The position numbers were made by a program, and so were the translations under genes. This document shows positions 25,215 to 34,392 of a DNA stretch of 64,000 bases, one piece after another. The DNA lies in contig NZ_BJVA01000001.1 in the NCBI RefSeq assembly GCF_007988905.1, positions 248,001-312,000 on the forward strand. Reading direction: 5' to 3'. Position 1 is the stretch's first letter. Each line of letters starts with the position of its first letter. Source of the stretch: Gluconobacter kanchanaburiensis NBRC 103587. Its GTDB lineage: Bacteria; Pseudomonadota; Alphaproteobacteria; Acetobacterales; Acetobacteraceae. The notes beneath the pieces were generated by a model. That model did no database searches and was not told the origin of the DNA. It saw only the letters and a list, made by a program, of their open reading frames with translations.

Positions 25215-25338
25215 CGCATGAAAGGTCAGTGACGCTGACTATTATTGAAGAAACTGACGGAATAGCAGCTTTCGTACAGGTCTGATGTGCGTCCGGGGTT
25301 TGTGGTCGGGCGGGCATGTTTTGCAGGAGACACGACGC

Positions 25339-26778
25339 ATGGCCGAACGGATGTTGCAGTTCGTCACCCACCCCCAGGTGCTTCCGGAGAAGCGCGACGC
25401 GGAAGAACGCCGTCAGGACTTCGGGGAGATTTATCGTGGGTTCGCGCGCAGCCGGGCGGAAGAGCAGGCGTCGCGGTGCTCGCAGTGCGGGATTCCGTTC
25501 TGCTCCGTGCATTGTCCGCTGGGGAACAACATTCCCGACTGGCTGAAGCTGACGGCGGAAGACCGGCTTGAGGAAGCGTATGAAATGTCGTCCGCGACGA
25601 ATACGTTTCCGGAGATCTGCGGGCGGATCTGTCCGCAGGACCGGCTGTGCGAAGGCAACTGCGTCATCAACAAGGGCTTTGAGAGCGTCACGATCGGCGC
25701 TGTCGAGCGCTTCATTACCGAAAATGCGTTCGAGCAGGGCTGGGTGAAGCCAGCACTCCCGGACCGGAATCTGGGGCGTAGTGTCGGGATCGTGGGCTCC
25801 GGCCCGGCGGGTCTGGCCTGTGCGGAGCGGCTGCGGGCGCAGGGTTATGAGGTTCATGTCTATGAGCGTCAGGACCGTGTGGGTGGACTGCTGACTTACG
25901 GGATTCCGAGCTTCAAGCTGGAAAAGCATGTGGTGGCGCGGCGTCATGCACTGCTGGAGGCGCAGGGGATCGTGTTCCATCTCTCCACGCCTGTTGGTTC
26001 TGGTGAAGGCGAGACGTCCCTTGAGGATCTGCGGGCGCGGCATGATGCGGTGTTTCTTGCGACGGGTGTGTATCGCTCGCGCGATGTGAAGGTGCCGGGG
26101 GCCGGGCTTGAGGGGGTTGTCGATGCGATCGACTTCCTGACGGCGTCCAACCGTCGTGGCTATGACGAGGATCCGGGCGAGGATGCGGCGCTTCATGCGA
26201 AGGGCCGTCGGGTTGTGGTCATTGGCGGTGGTGACACGGCGATGGACTGCGTGCGCACGTCGATCCGTCAGGGTGCCGAGCGTGTGACCTGTGTTTATCG
26301 TCGGGACCGGGCGAATATGCCGGGGTCGCGGCAGGAAGTTTACAATGCCGAGGAAGAAGGCGCGCAGTTCGAGTGGCTGGGCTCGCCGGAAGCGTTTCTG
26401 GGCGATGGCAGTGTCTCGGGCGTGCGGGTGCTGAGGATGCGGCTTGGGGCTCCGGATGCGTCGGGGCGCCGGTCCATCGAGGGCACCGGGCAGCATGACG
26501 TGATTGAGGGCGATCTGGTCATCAAGGCTCTGGGCTTTGATCCTGAGGATCTGCCGGGGCAGTTTGCGGCTCCTGATCTGGCTGTGACGCGCTGGGGTAC
26601 GCTGACGGTGCCGCCGGGCGGTTTTGAGACGAGCCTTCCGGGTGTGTTCGCCGGTGGCGATATCGTGCGCGGCGCGAGCCTGGTCGTCTGGGCGATCAAG
26701 GATGGCCGGGATGCGGCCGATGCGATCCATCATCATCTGACTGAAATAATGACCGGTGCTCTGGAGGCCGCGGAATGA
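25339..26778 (+). CDS. gltD: Glutamate synthase (NADPH) small subunit
   Basis: Transfers electrons from NADPH through FAD and [4Fe-4S] clusters to GltB for glutamate formation. From ATG 25339 (AGGAG at 25325-25329) it has 479 residues. An N-terminal cysteine-rich region binds the clusters (CSQCGIPFCSVHCPLGNN and CGRICPQDRLCEGNC). The FAD motif is VGIVGSGPAGLACAERL, the NADPH motif VVVIGGGDTAMDCVRT, and the end is GVFAGGDIVRGASLVVWAIK. gltB follows with a 4-base overlap. Confidence 0.97.
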   Translation: MAERMLQFVTHPQVLPEKRDAEERRQDFGEIYRGFARSRAEEQASRCSQCGIPFCSVHCPLGNNIPDWLKLTAEDRLEEAYEMSSATNTFPEICGRICPQDRLCEGNCVINKGFESVTIGAVERFITENAFEQGWVKPALPDRNLGRSVGIVGSGPAGLACAERLRAQGYEVHVYERQDRVGGLLTYGIPSFKLEKHVVARRHALLEAQGIVFHLSTPVGSGEGETSLEDLRARHDAVFLATGVYRSRDVKVPGAGLEGVVDAIDFLTASNRRGYDEDPGEDAALHAKGRRVVVIGGGDTAMDCVRTSIRQGAERVTCVYRRDRANMPGSRQEVYNAEEEGAQFEWLGSPEAFLGDGSVSGVRVLRMRLGAPDASGRRSIEGTGQHDVIEGDLVIKALGFDPEDLPGQFAAPDLAVTRWGTLTVPPGGFETSLPGVFAGGDIVRGASLVVWAIKDGRDAADAIHHHLTEIMTGALEAAE

Positions 26779-29700
26779 CCCAGGATCGTGACATGACTCA
26801 CAATAACGATTTCATCCGCGCGTATGCTGAGAACGTCGAACGGCTGAAGGGGCTGTATGATCCGTCGCAGGAGCGCGATTCCTGCGGTGTGGGTCTGGTC
26901 GCGTCGCTGGATGGCAAGCCGTCGCGCAGCGTGGTGCTGGCGAGCATCGAGGCGCTGGGCAATATCTGGCATCGCGGTGCGGTCGATGCCGATGGCAAGA
27001 CCGGCGATGGTGCGGGCATCCATGTTGAGATCCCGCAGGATTTCTTTGCCGAGGCGATCCATAACAGTTCCAGCGACGATACGATTGATGGTCGTATCGC
27101 AGTGGGTATGGTGTTCCTGCCCAAGACCGATCTGGGCTCGCAGGAGCGGGGCCGACAGATCATCGAGACGGAGATCCTGAACTTCGGTTACGGGATCTAT
27201 GGCTGGCGTCAGGTGCCAATCGATACGGCGTGTATTGGCGAGAAGGCCAACCAGACGCGGCCGGAAATCGAGCAGATCATGATCCGCAACCGGCTTGGCC
27301 GGTCCGAGGACGAGTTCGAGCGTGACCTGTATGTGTTGCGTCGGCGGATCGAGAAGCAGGCGACGGCGCAGCAGGTTGATCTGTATGTGTGTTCGATGTC
27401 CTGCCGCTCGGTGATCTACAAGGGCATGTTCCTTGCTGAAAACCTGACAGATTTTTATCCGGATCTTCTGGATGAACGGTTCGTGTCGCGGTTTGCGATC
27501 TACCATCAGCGCTATTCGACTAATACGTTCCCGACCTGGAAACTCGCCCAGCCGTTCCGCAAGGTGGCTCATAACGGCGAGATCAATACGATTTCGGGCA
27601 ATACGAACTGGATGCGCTCGCATGAAACGCGGCTCGCCCATCCGGATCTGGACCCGTACATGGCGGATCTGAAGCCTGTGGTGCAGGCTGCGGGTTCCGA
27701 TACGGCGGTTCTGGACAATGTGTTCGAACTGCTGACATTCGCTGGGCGGGATGCGCCGATGGCGAAGACGATGCTGGTGCCGGCGTCTGGCGGTGCGAAC
27801 TCGGCGATGTCGGATGCGGCGCGCGCGCTGTTTCGGTACTGCAATGCGGTGATCGAGCCCTGGGATGGTCCGGCGGCGCTGTGTGCGACGGACGGGCGTT
27901 GGGTTGTGGCGGGGCTGGATCGCGCCGGGCTGCGTCCGCTGCGGTATAGCATCACGCAGGATGGTCTGCTCATCGTGGGCTCCGAGACGGGGATGGTCCG
28001 GGTGCCGGATGCGCGGGTTAAAAGCCGTGGGCGCCTTGGTCCGGGGCAGACGCTTGCGCTGGATCTGAAGGAAGGGCGGCTTTACCAGTCTGAAGAGTTG
28101 CTCGAGATGCTGGCGTCACGTCAGGATTTCCAAGGCTGGGTGAAGCGCATCCGCGATATCGAGCCGATCGTGCGCGATGTTGTGGAGCCTGAGGCGCTGG
28201 ACCCGGATGTGCTGCGGCGGCATCAGGTGGCAGTCAGTCTGACGCATGAGGAGCTGGAGACCATTCTGCATCCGATGGTGGAGAATGCGGCCGAGGCTCT
28301 GGGCTCGATGGGCGATGATACGCCGCTTCAGGTGTTGTCCACGATCTATCGCGGGCTGGCGCATTATTTCCGTCAGGGGTTCAGTCAGGTAACGAATCCG
28401 CCGATCGACTCCCTGCGCGAGACGCGGGTGATGAGCCTGATTACGCGGCTCGGTAATTTGGGGAACATTCTCGATCAGGCGCCGGAGCAGTGCGATCTGT
28501 TGCAATTGCCGAGCCCGGTTCTGACGATCGGTGAGTTTGACGAGCTGCGGAAGGTCTGCGGCGACAATGCGGGCGTGATCGACTGCACTTTCCCGGCCGA
28601 AGAGGGTGAGGAAGGTCTGCGGGCAGCGATTGCCTCCATCCGGGCGCAGGCGGAGGATCATGTTCGCGGCGGATGCACGCATCTGTTCCTGACGGATGAC
28701 AATACGGATGCGGCGCGGGTTGCGATTCCGATGATCCTCGCCACCGCAGCTGTGCATATCCATCTGGTGCGCAATTCGCTGCGGACGTTCACGTCGCTGA
28801 ATGTGCGGACGTCCGGAGCGATTGATGTTCATGCGATTGCTGTGACGATCGGCGTCGGTGCGACGACGGTGAACCCGGCTCTGGCCCAGTATTGCGTTGC
28901 GGACCGGCTGCGCCGTGGATTGTTCGGCAAGATGTCGCTGCGTGAGGCGATGGAGCGGTATCGCAAGGCCGTGGACAAGGGTCTGCTGAAGATTATGTCC
29001 AAGTCGGGCATTTCGATCATCTCGGCCTATCGAGGTGGGTATAATTTCGAGGCGATCGGACTGTCCCGCGCGCTGGTGGCGGAGTTCTTCCCGGGCATGC
29101 CGTCGCGGATTTCGGGGATCGGCCTGCCGGGCATTGCGCGTAACATCCTTGGAGCCCATGCGGCGGCGTGGGACCGGAAGGTCGAGGCGCTGCCTGTTGG
29201 CGGGCGCTACAAGCTGCGGCGTCAGGGTGAGACGCATGCGTTCTCGGGGCAGCTCGTACATATGCTTCAGAGTGCGGTGACGGCGAACAGCTTTACGCTG
29301 TACCGGCGTTATGCGGATGCGGTGCGTCAGATGCCACCTGTGGCGCTGCGAGATCTGCTGGATTTCAAGCCGGCCCATGCGCCGGTTCCGGTGGATGAGG
29401 TCGAGAGCATCACGCAGATCCGGCGTCGTCTGGTGGCGCCGGGAATTTCGCTGGGCGCGCTCAGCCCCGAGGCGCATGAGACGCTGGCGATTGCCATGAA
29501 CCGGATTGGTGCGAAGTCCGATTCCGGTGAGGGTGGCGAGGATGCCGAACGGTCCAAGCCGCGTCCGAACGGGGACAATGCGTCTTCGGCGATCAAGCAG
29601 GTCGCGTCCGGGCGTTTTGGTGTGACCGCGCAGTATCTGAATGACTGCCGCGAAATTGAGATCAAGATGGCGCAGGGTGCGAAGCCCGGCGAGGGCGGGC

Positions 29701-31313
29701 AGCTTCCGGGCTTCAAGGTGACGGAGCTGATTGGGCGTCTGCGTCATGCGACGCCGGGTGTGACGCTGATTTCGCCGCCGCCGCATCATGACATCTATTC
29801 GATCGAGGATCTGGCGCAGCTCATTTATGATCTGAAGCAGATCAATCCGACGGCGACCGTCACGGTCAAGCTGGTGGCGCGGACAGGCATTGGTACGATC
29901 GCGGCTGGTGTGGCGAAGGCCAAGGCGGATGCGATCCTGATTTCCGGCCATTCGGGCGGAACGGGTGCCAGCCCGCAGTCTTCGATCCATTATGCGGGTC
30001 TGCCGTGGGAAATGGGGCTGTCGGAAGCGCATCAGGTGCTGATGCTGAACCGGCTGCGGCATCGTCTGGTGCTGCGGACGGATGGCGGCATCAAGACGGG
30101 GCGCGACGTTGTCATGGCGGCGATGCTGGGTGCGGAAGAATTCGGTATCGGCACGGCGGCGCTCGTGGCGATGGGCTGCATCATGGTGCGTCAGTGCCAC
30201 TCCAACACCTGCCCGGTGGGCGTGTGTGTGCAGGACGAGAAGCTGCGGGAGAAGTTCGGGGGATCGCCGGAGAAGGTCATCAACCTGTTCACGCTCATTG
30301 CGGAAGACATCCGGCATATTCTGGCGGATCTGGGCGTGCGGTCGCTTGAAGAGGTGATCGGGCGGACGGACATGCTGCGCCAGGTGTCGCGTGGTGCGGA
30401 TTATCTGGACGATCTGGATCTGAACTCACTGCTGGTTCAGGCCGATCCGGGCGAGCATGCGCGGTTCTGCACCCGTGAGGGGCGTAACGAAGTGCCGGAG
30501 ACGCTGGACGGGCAGATCATCCCGGATGCGACCGCGCTGTTCGAGCGTCGGGAGAAGCTGCACCTGCATTACACGGTGCAGAATACGCATCGTGCGATCG
30601 GTACGCGGGTTTCGGGGCTGATTACGCGCAAATTCGGCATGAAGGAGCTTCCGGAAGGGCAGCTTACGCTGTCGCTGCGCGGGTCTGCCGGGCAGTCTCT
30701 GGGGGCGTTCGGTGTGCAGGGCCTCAAGATTGAAGTCGAGGGCGATGCCAACGACTATGTCGGCAAGGGGCTTTCGGGGGCGACGATTGTTGTCCGCAAG
30801 TCACCGGCCGCGCAGTGGGCGTCCGAGCAGAGCGCGATCATTGGCAATACGGTGTTGTACGGGGCGACGGCGGGGACGCTGTTTGCGGCCGGACAGGCGG
30901 GTGAGCGCTTTGCGGTGCGGAACTCCGGCGCGACGGCGGTGGTCGAGGGCTGTGGCTCGAATGGCTGCGAATACATGACCGGCGGTACGGTCGTGATCCT
31001 TGGAGAAACGGGTGACAATTTCGGCGCCGGTTTCACGGGGGGCATGGCCTATGTTCTGGATATGAAGGGGCGGTTCGAGGCGCAGATCAATCCCGATACG
31101 GTGATCTGGAGTCGTGTGCAGGCTGGCAGCCGCTGGGATCAGGAGCTTCGGGCGCTCGTGGAGCGGCATGTGGCGGAGACGGGCAGCACCTATGCTGCGG
31201 ATCTGCTGCATTGCTGGGAGCGGACGCTGGAGCAGTTCTGGCATGTTGTGCCGCGCGATTATGCGCGGATCATCGGCTACGTTCAGGAAGACCTGTCGCA
31301 GCTTTCGGCCTGA
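26775..31313 (+). CDS. gltB: Glutamate synthase (NADPH) large subunit
   Basis: Forms two glutamates from glutamine and 2-oxoglutarate. The 1512-residue protein is full length. A short propeptide ends at Cys37 of ERDSCGVGLVASLDG, where Cys is the class II amidotransferase nucleophile exposed by cleavage. After the central domain comes the FMN domain (ISGHSGGTGASPQSS; LRTDGGIKTGRDV) with the [3Fe-4S] cysteines in CIMVRQCHSNTCPVGVC. The C-terminal GXGXG beta-helix follows (GCGSNGCEYMTGG; GDNFGAGFTGGMAYV). It starts at ATG 26775, overlapping the gltD stop, with GGAGG 9-13 bases upstream; ATG 26793 is possible. It works with GlnD-regulated nitrogen assimilation (glnD at 52.7-55.5 kb). Confidence 0.97.
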   Translation: MTQDRDMTHNNDFIRAYAENVERLKGLYDPSQERDSCGVGLVASLDGKPSRSVVLASIEALGNIWHRGAVDADGKTGDGAGIHVEIPQDFFAEAIHNSSSDDTIDGRIAVGMVFLPKTDLGSQERGRQIIETEILNFGYGIYGWRQVPIDTACIGEKANQTRPEIEQIMIRNRLGRSEDEFERDLYVLRRRIEKQATAQQVDLYVCSMSCRSVIYKGMFLAENLTDFYPDLLDERFVSRFAIYHQRYSTNTFPTWKLAQPFRKVAHNGEINTISGNTNWMRSHETRLAHPDLDPYMADLKPVVQAAGSDTAVLDNVFELLTFAGRDAPMAKTMLVPASGGANSAMSDAARALFRYCNAVIEPWDGPAALCATDGRWVVAGLDRAGLRPLRYSITQDGLLIVGSETGMVRVPDARVKSRGRLGPGQTLALDLKEGRLYQSEELLEMLASRQDFQGWVKRIRDIEPIVRDVVEPEALDPDVLRRHQVAVSLTHEELETILHPMVENAAEALGSMGDDTPLQVLSTIYRGLAHYFRQGFSQVTNPPIDSLRETRVMSLITRLGNLGNILDQAPEQCDLLQLPSPVLTIGEFDELRKVCGDNAGVIDCTFPAEEGEEGLRAAIASIRAQAEDHVRGGCTHLFLTDDNTDAARVAIPMILATAAVHIHLVRNSLRTFTSLNVRTSGAIDVHAIAVTIGVGATTVNPALAQYCVADRLRRGLFGKMSLREAMERYRKAVDKGLLKIMSKSGISIISAYRGGYNFEAIGLSRALVAEFFPGMPSRISGIGLPGIARNILGAHAAAWDRKVEALPVGGRYKLRRQGETHAFSGQLVHMLQSAVTANSFTLYRRYADAVRQMPPVALRDLLDFKPAHAPVPVDEVESITQIRRRLVAPGISLGALSPEAHETLAIAMNRIGAKSDSGEGGEDAERSKPRPNGDNASSAIKQVASGRFGVTAQYLNDCREIEIKMAQGAKPGEGGQLPGFKVTELIGRLRHATPGVTLISPPPHHDIYSIEDLAQLIYDLKQINPTATVTVKLVARTGIGTIAAGVAKAKADAILISGHSGGTGASPQSSIHYAGLPWEMGLSEAHQVLMLNRLRHRLVLRTDGGIKTGRDVVMAAMLGAEEFGIGTAALVAMGCIMVRQCHSNTCPVGVCVQDEKLREKFGGSPEKVINLFTLIAEDIRHILADLGVRSLEEVIGRTDMLRQVSRGADYLDDLDLNSLLVQADPGEHARFCTREGRNEVPETLDGQIIPDATALFERREKLHLHYTVQNTHRAIGTRVSGLITRKFGMKELPEGQLTLSLRGSAGQSLGAFGVQGLKIEVEGDANDYVGKGLSGATIVVRKSPAAQWASEQSAIIGNTVLYGATAGTLFAAGQAGERFAVRNSGATAVVEGCGSNGCEYMTGGTVVILGETGDNFGAGFTGGMAYVLDMKGRFEAQINPDTVIWSRVQAGSRWDQELRALVERHVAETGSTYAADLLHCWERTLEQFWHVVPRDYARIIGYVQEDLSQLSA

Positions 31314-31319
31314 AGAGCG

Positions 31320-32453
31320 TTACCCCTGCCTGGGACGGAGTTTCAGGCAGGGGCGTTCCACGAGGTGCCATGACAGGATCGCGCCGCCGATGGTGGTGAG
31401 GATCGTGAAGATCACGGCCTGTCTGCGGCCGAGGCCGTAGCGGGTCTGAAGGTCGCCAGCCATCATCACGAGCGGAAGATGGCACAGATAGAGCCCATAG
31501 CTGTGGGTGCTGATGCTGCGGACTGCCGGACCGATCAGGGGCGGCTGGGTTCGCAGGCGCATCATGGCGGGCATGCAGAGTGCGTAGCCGAAGCCCACGA
31601 CATCGAAAATCGCTATGGCCTGAAAATGGTCTGTCCAGAGCGGGACCGGCAACAGGTCTGCCAGCCATGCCATCAGGACGATCCCTGTACCGACGAGGGC
31701 TAATGGGATGTGCAGGCGGGAGACGAATTTCTCGTATCGGGTGAGGCATGCAGCGGTAATGCCCCATGCAATCGAATCAAAGCGGCAGGGGACGATTTTG
31801 CTGGTGACCTCGTCCCAGTTGACGTCCGTGGGGAGCGACAGGCGCCAGCAGAGCGGGACGATGAAGAAGGCCGCAAGCGTGCTTCCAAAGGCCAGGGCCG
31901 GTTTGACGCGGCAGGCGAGAAGGGTGAGCAGCAGGGCGGGGAAAATGATGTAGAACCATTCCTCCACGCAGAGCGACCATGTAACGCCATACCAGTTCGA
32001 GACCATGGGCCAGCCGAGGTTTTGCGTCAGGGTCAGGAACCAGGGCAGGGCGTGGCGGGCTTCGTTCCAGACCACGCCGTAGGGACCGAAATAAGCGAGT
32101 GGGATGAGCAGGAAGAACAGCCACGCATAATAGGCGGGCAGGGTGCGCATCCATCGGCGGGCCAGGAAAATGCCCCAGCCTTTCATGGAGGTTCCGCGTT
32201 CCAGCAGGTCCAGCATGATCGTGCCGATCAGGAAGCCGCTGAGGACGAAGAACAGCATCACGCCGTAAAAGCCCAGCACCGCGAGATGAAACGGGAGTGT
32301 GCGGTGCCACCAGTCCAGAAACAGACTGCCGTCGTGGCAGATCAGGACCTCGAGAATGGCGACCGAGCGCACCAGGTCGGGGCCTGCGATTCGTTCGCGC
32401 AGGTTTTCAAAGGAGGTCAGGGGGGCAGATGCCTTGGGGGGGTATTTCTGCAT
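31320..32453 (-). CDS. Acyltransferase 3 family (OafA/YrhL-like) membrane protein
   Basis: Integral membrane O-acyltransferase of 377 residues with about ten hydrophobic segments. It has the family features: N-terminal RSVAILEVLICHDG (the usual R-x10-H motif, with the His in place), GVMLFFVLSGFLIGTIM, a conserved ARRWMRTLPAYY block, and TWSLCVEEWFYIIFPALLL (the SLxxEEQFY motif). Such proteins acylate sugars of O-antigen, exopolysaccharide or other envelope glycans; the substrate here is unknown. It stands alone: convergent with gltB, divergent from pepF, with no polysaccharide genes nearby. Confidence 0.87.
   Translation of the reverse strand: MQKYPPKASAPLTSFENLRERIAGPDLVRSVAILEVLICHDGSLFLDWWHRTLPFHLAVLGFYGVMLFFVLSGFLIGTIMLDLLERGTSMKGWGIFLARRWMRTLPAYYAWLFFLLIPLAYFGPYGVVWNEARHALPWFLTLTQNLGWPMVSNWYGVTWSLCVEEWFYIIFPALLLTLLACRVKPALAFGSTLAAFFIVPLCWRLSLPTDVNWDEVTSKIVPCRFDSIAWGITAACLTRYEKFVSRLHIPLALVGTGIVLMAWLADLLPVPLWTDHFQAIAIFDVVGFGYALCMPAMMRLRTQPPLIGPAVRSISTHSYGLYLCHLPLVMMAGDLQTRYGLGRRQAVIFTILTTIGGAILSWHLVERPCLKLRPRQG
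31323..31353 (+). terminator. Stem-loop after gltB, weak terminator candidate
   Basis: Perfect 10-bp stem CCCCTGCCTG (31323-31332) with CAGGCAGGGG (31344-31353) and an 11-base loop, starting 10 bases after the gltB stop. No T tract follows, so a Rho-independent role is uncertain. It overlaps the last codons of the convergent acyltransferase gene. Confidence 0.4.
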
Positions 32454-32569
32454 GACGTGGCGGAAGATCCGAGGTTGCGGCTGTGGCGCTGTTGGGCGGC
32501 GGTTTTACACTACGGATTTGTCATCAACATCCCGTTTGACTGGGGGGATTGTGGCTTTAAGGTCAGGAT

Positions 32570-34384
32570 ATGACCATGCTTTTTTCTGCCGCTGACGGCA
32601 CGCCCAATTCACTCTCCGGGGAGCAGACACCGCCCCGCTGGGATCTTTCCGATCTCTATGCTTCGCCGGAAGATCCTGTTCTGGGTGCGGATTTTGATCG
32701 CTGGGCGGGAGAGGCGCGCCGTTTCTGCGGGACGTATAAAGGGCATCTGGATAGCCTGAATGGTGCCGGGCTCGCGGCGGCCTTTGCCGAATATGAGGCG
32801 ATTGAAGAAGGTCTCGGGAAGATCGGGTCGTTTTCCAGTCTCGGTTTTGCCGCGCATACCACTGATCCGGTCTGGGGGCGGTTTGCACAGGGTGTGCAGG
32901 AGCGGATGACGGAGGTGGCCTCCGATCTGATGTTCTTCACGCTGGAGCTGAACCGCATTCCCGACGAGACGCTGGCGCTGATCTGTGAGGCGCCGGAGAT
33001 GCGTAAATGGGATGCGTATCTGCGGGATCTGCGGATGTACCGGCCGTATCAGCTTTCCGATGAGGTCGAGCAGGTGCTGATGGATAAGTCGGTAACGGGG
33101 CGTAATGCCTGGAACCGGCTGTTTGATGAGACCATGGCGACGTTGAGTGTCACGATTGACGGCGAGGAAAAGCCGCTGGGCGAGGCGTTCAATCTGCTGA
33201 CGAATGCGGATCGTACGAAGCGCGAGGCTGCGGCGCAGCAGATCAGTGCGGTGCTGGGCGAAAATTCGCGCCTGCTGACGATGATTACCAACACGCTCGC
33301 CAAGGACAAGGCGATCGGGGACAAGCTGCGGGGTTATCCGCGCCCGACGAGTTCGCGCAATCTGGCGAATATGGTCGAGGACAAGGTTGTTGATGCGCTT
33401 GTGGGCGCGGTAGACGAGGCTTATCCTCGGTTGGCGCACCGGTATTATGCACTCAAGGCGAAGTGGCTCGGGCTTGAGACGCTGGAGCACTGGGACCGCA
33501 ATGCGCCGCTTCCGGGTGTGGACGTGCGCAAGATCGACTGGGAGCAGGGCAAGGAGATCGTGCGGAACGCCTATGCCGGGTTTGATCCTGCGCTGGGTGA
33601 GATCGTTCAGGAGTTCCTGACGCATCCGTGGATTGATGCGGCTCCGGTCGCGGGGAAGTCTTCGGGGGCTTTCTCCCATTCCTGTGTACCGTCGGTTCAT
33701 CCGTATATTCTGATGAACTATCGCGGGCAGCCGCGTGACGTCATGACGCTGGCGCATGAGCTGGGGCATGGCGTGCATCAGACACTCGCGGGGAAGGCGC
33801 AGGGCTATCTGAATGCGTCTACGCCGCTGACGCTGGCGGAGACGGCCTCGGTGTTTGGCGAGATGCTGACGTTCCAGTCGCTGCTGGACGCGGAGAGCGA
33901 TCCGAAGCGTCGCCGTCACATGCTGGCGGCGAAGGTCGAGGATATGCTGAACACGGTTGTCCGGCAGATCGCGTTCTACCAGTTCGAAGTGAAAGTTCAT
34001 GACGAGCGGGCGAAGGGTGAACTTTCGCCGGAGCGTCTGGGAGAAATCTGGCGTGAGGTTCAGGTGCGGAGTCTGGGGCCCGTGTTCCACTTCACACCGG
34101 ATTATGATCTCTACTGGTCCTATATCCCGCATTTCGTGCATTCGCCGTTCTATGTGTATGCGTATGCTTTCGGGGATTGTCTGGTGAATGCGCTTTATGG
34201 CGTTTATCAGGAAAAACCTGAGGATTTTGCAGCGAAATACCGCACCATGCTCGAAGCGGGCGGGACGCTGCGGCACAAGGAACTGCTTGCGCCGTTCGGA
34301 CTTGATGCGACAGATCCGGGTTTCTGGCGTAAAGGACTTGATGTGATCTCGGGGCTGATCGATCAGCTCGAGCAGGAGGACTGA
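32570..34384 (+). CDS. pepF: Oligoendopeptidase F family zinc peptidase (M3)
   Basis: Cytoplasmic metallopeptidase that cleaves short peptides. The 604-residue protein carries the gluzincin motif HELGH at 396-400 (TLAHELGHGVHQTLAG), with the downstream Glu ligand in TLAETASVFGEML. The M3B/PepF N-terminal helical region is also recognisable (WDLSDLYASPEDPVL). It starts at ATG 32570. The upstream 116 bases separate it from the divergent acyltransferase gene. An ABC1 kinase gene begins 8 bases after its stop, so the two are probably co-transcribed up to the terminator at 35.8 kb. Confidence 0.94.
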   Translation: MTMLFSAADGTPNSLSGEQTPPRWDLSDLYASPEDPVLGADFDRWAGEARRFCGTYKGHLDSLNGAGLAAAFAEYEAIEEGLGKIGSFSSLGFAAHTTDPVWGRFAQGVQERMTEVASDLMFFTLELNRIPDETLALICEAPEMRKWDAYLRDLRMYRPYQLSDEVEQVLMDKSVTGRNAWNRLFDETMATLSVTIDGEEKPLGEAFNLLTNADRTKREAAAQQISAVLGENSRLLTMITNTLAKDKAIGDKLRGYPRPTSSRNLANMVEDKVVDALVGAVDEAYPRLAHRYYALKAKWLGLETLEHWDRNAPLPGVDVRKIDWEQGKEIVRNAYAGFDPALGEIVQEFLTHPWIDAAPVAGKSSGAFSHSCVPSVHPYILMNYRGQPRDVMTLAHELGHGVHQTLAGKAQGYLNASTPLTLAETASVFGEMLTFQSLLDAESDPKRRRHMLAAKVEDMLNTVVRQIAFYQFEVKVHDERAKGELSPERLGEIWREVQVRSLGPVFHFTPDYDLYWSYIPHFVHSPFYVYAYAFGDCLVNALYGVYQEKPEDFAAKYRTMLEAGGTLRHKELLAPFGLDATDPGFWRKGLDVISGLIDQLEQED

Positions 34385-34392
34385 GGAGCATC

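Noticed and set aside
25165-26736. 523-codon open frame antisense to gltD
   Set aside because: Shadow of gltD; the composition mirrors the sense gene and there is no ribosome binding site or motif.
28116-30317. 733-codon open frame antisense to gltB
   Set aside because: Basic, Arg/His/Gln-rich translation with no domain pattern; it is the usual antisense shadow of a high-GC gene with biased third codon positions.
32609-34276. 555-codon open frame antisense to pepF
   Set aside because: Arg-rich shadow of pepF with low-complexity composition and no recognisable motif.
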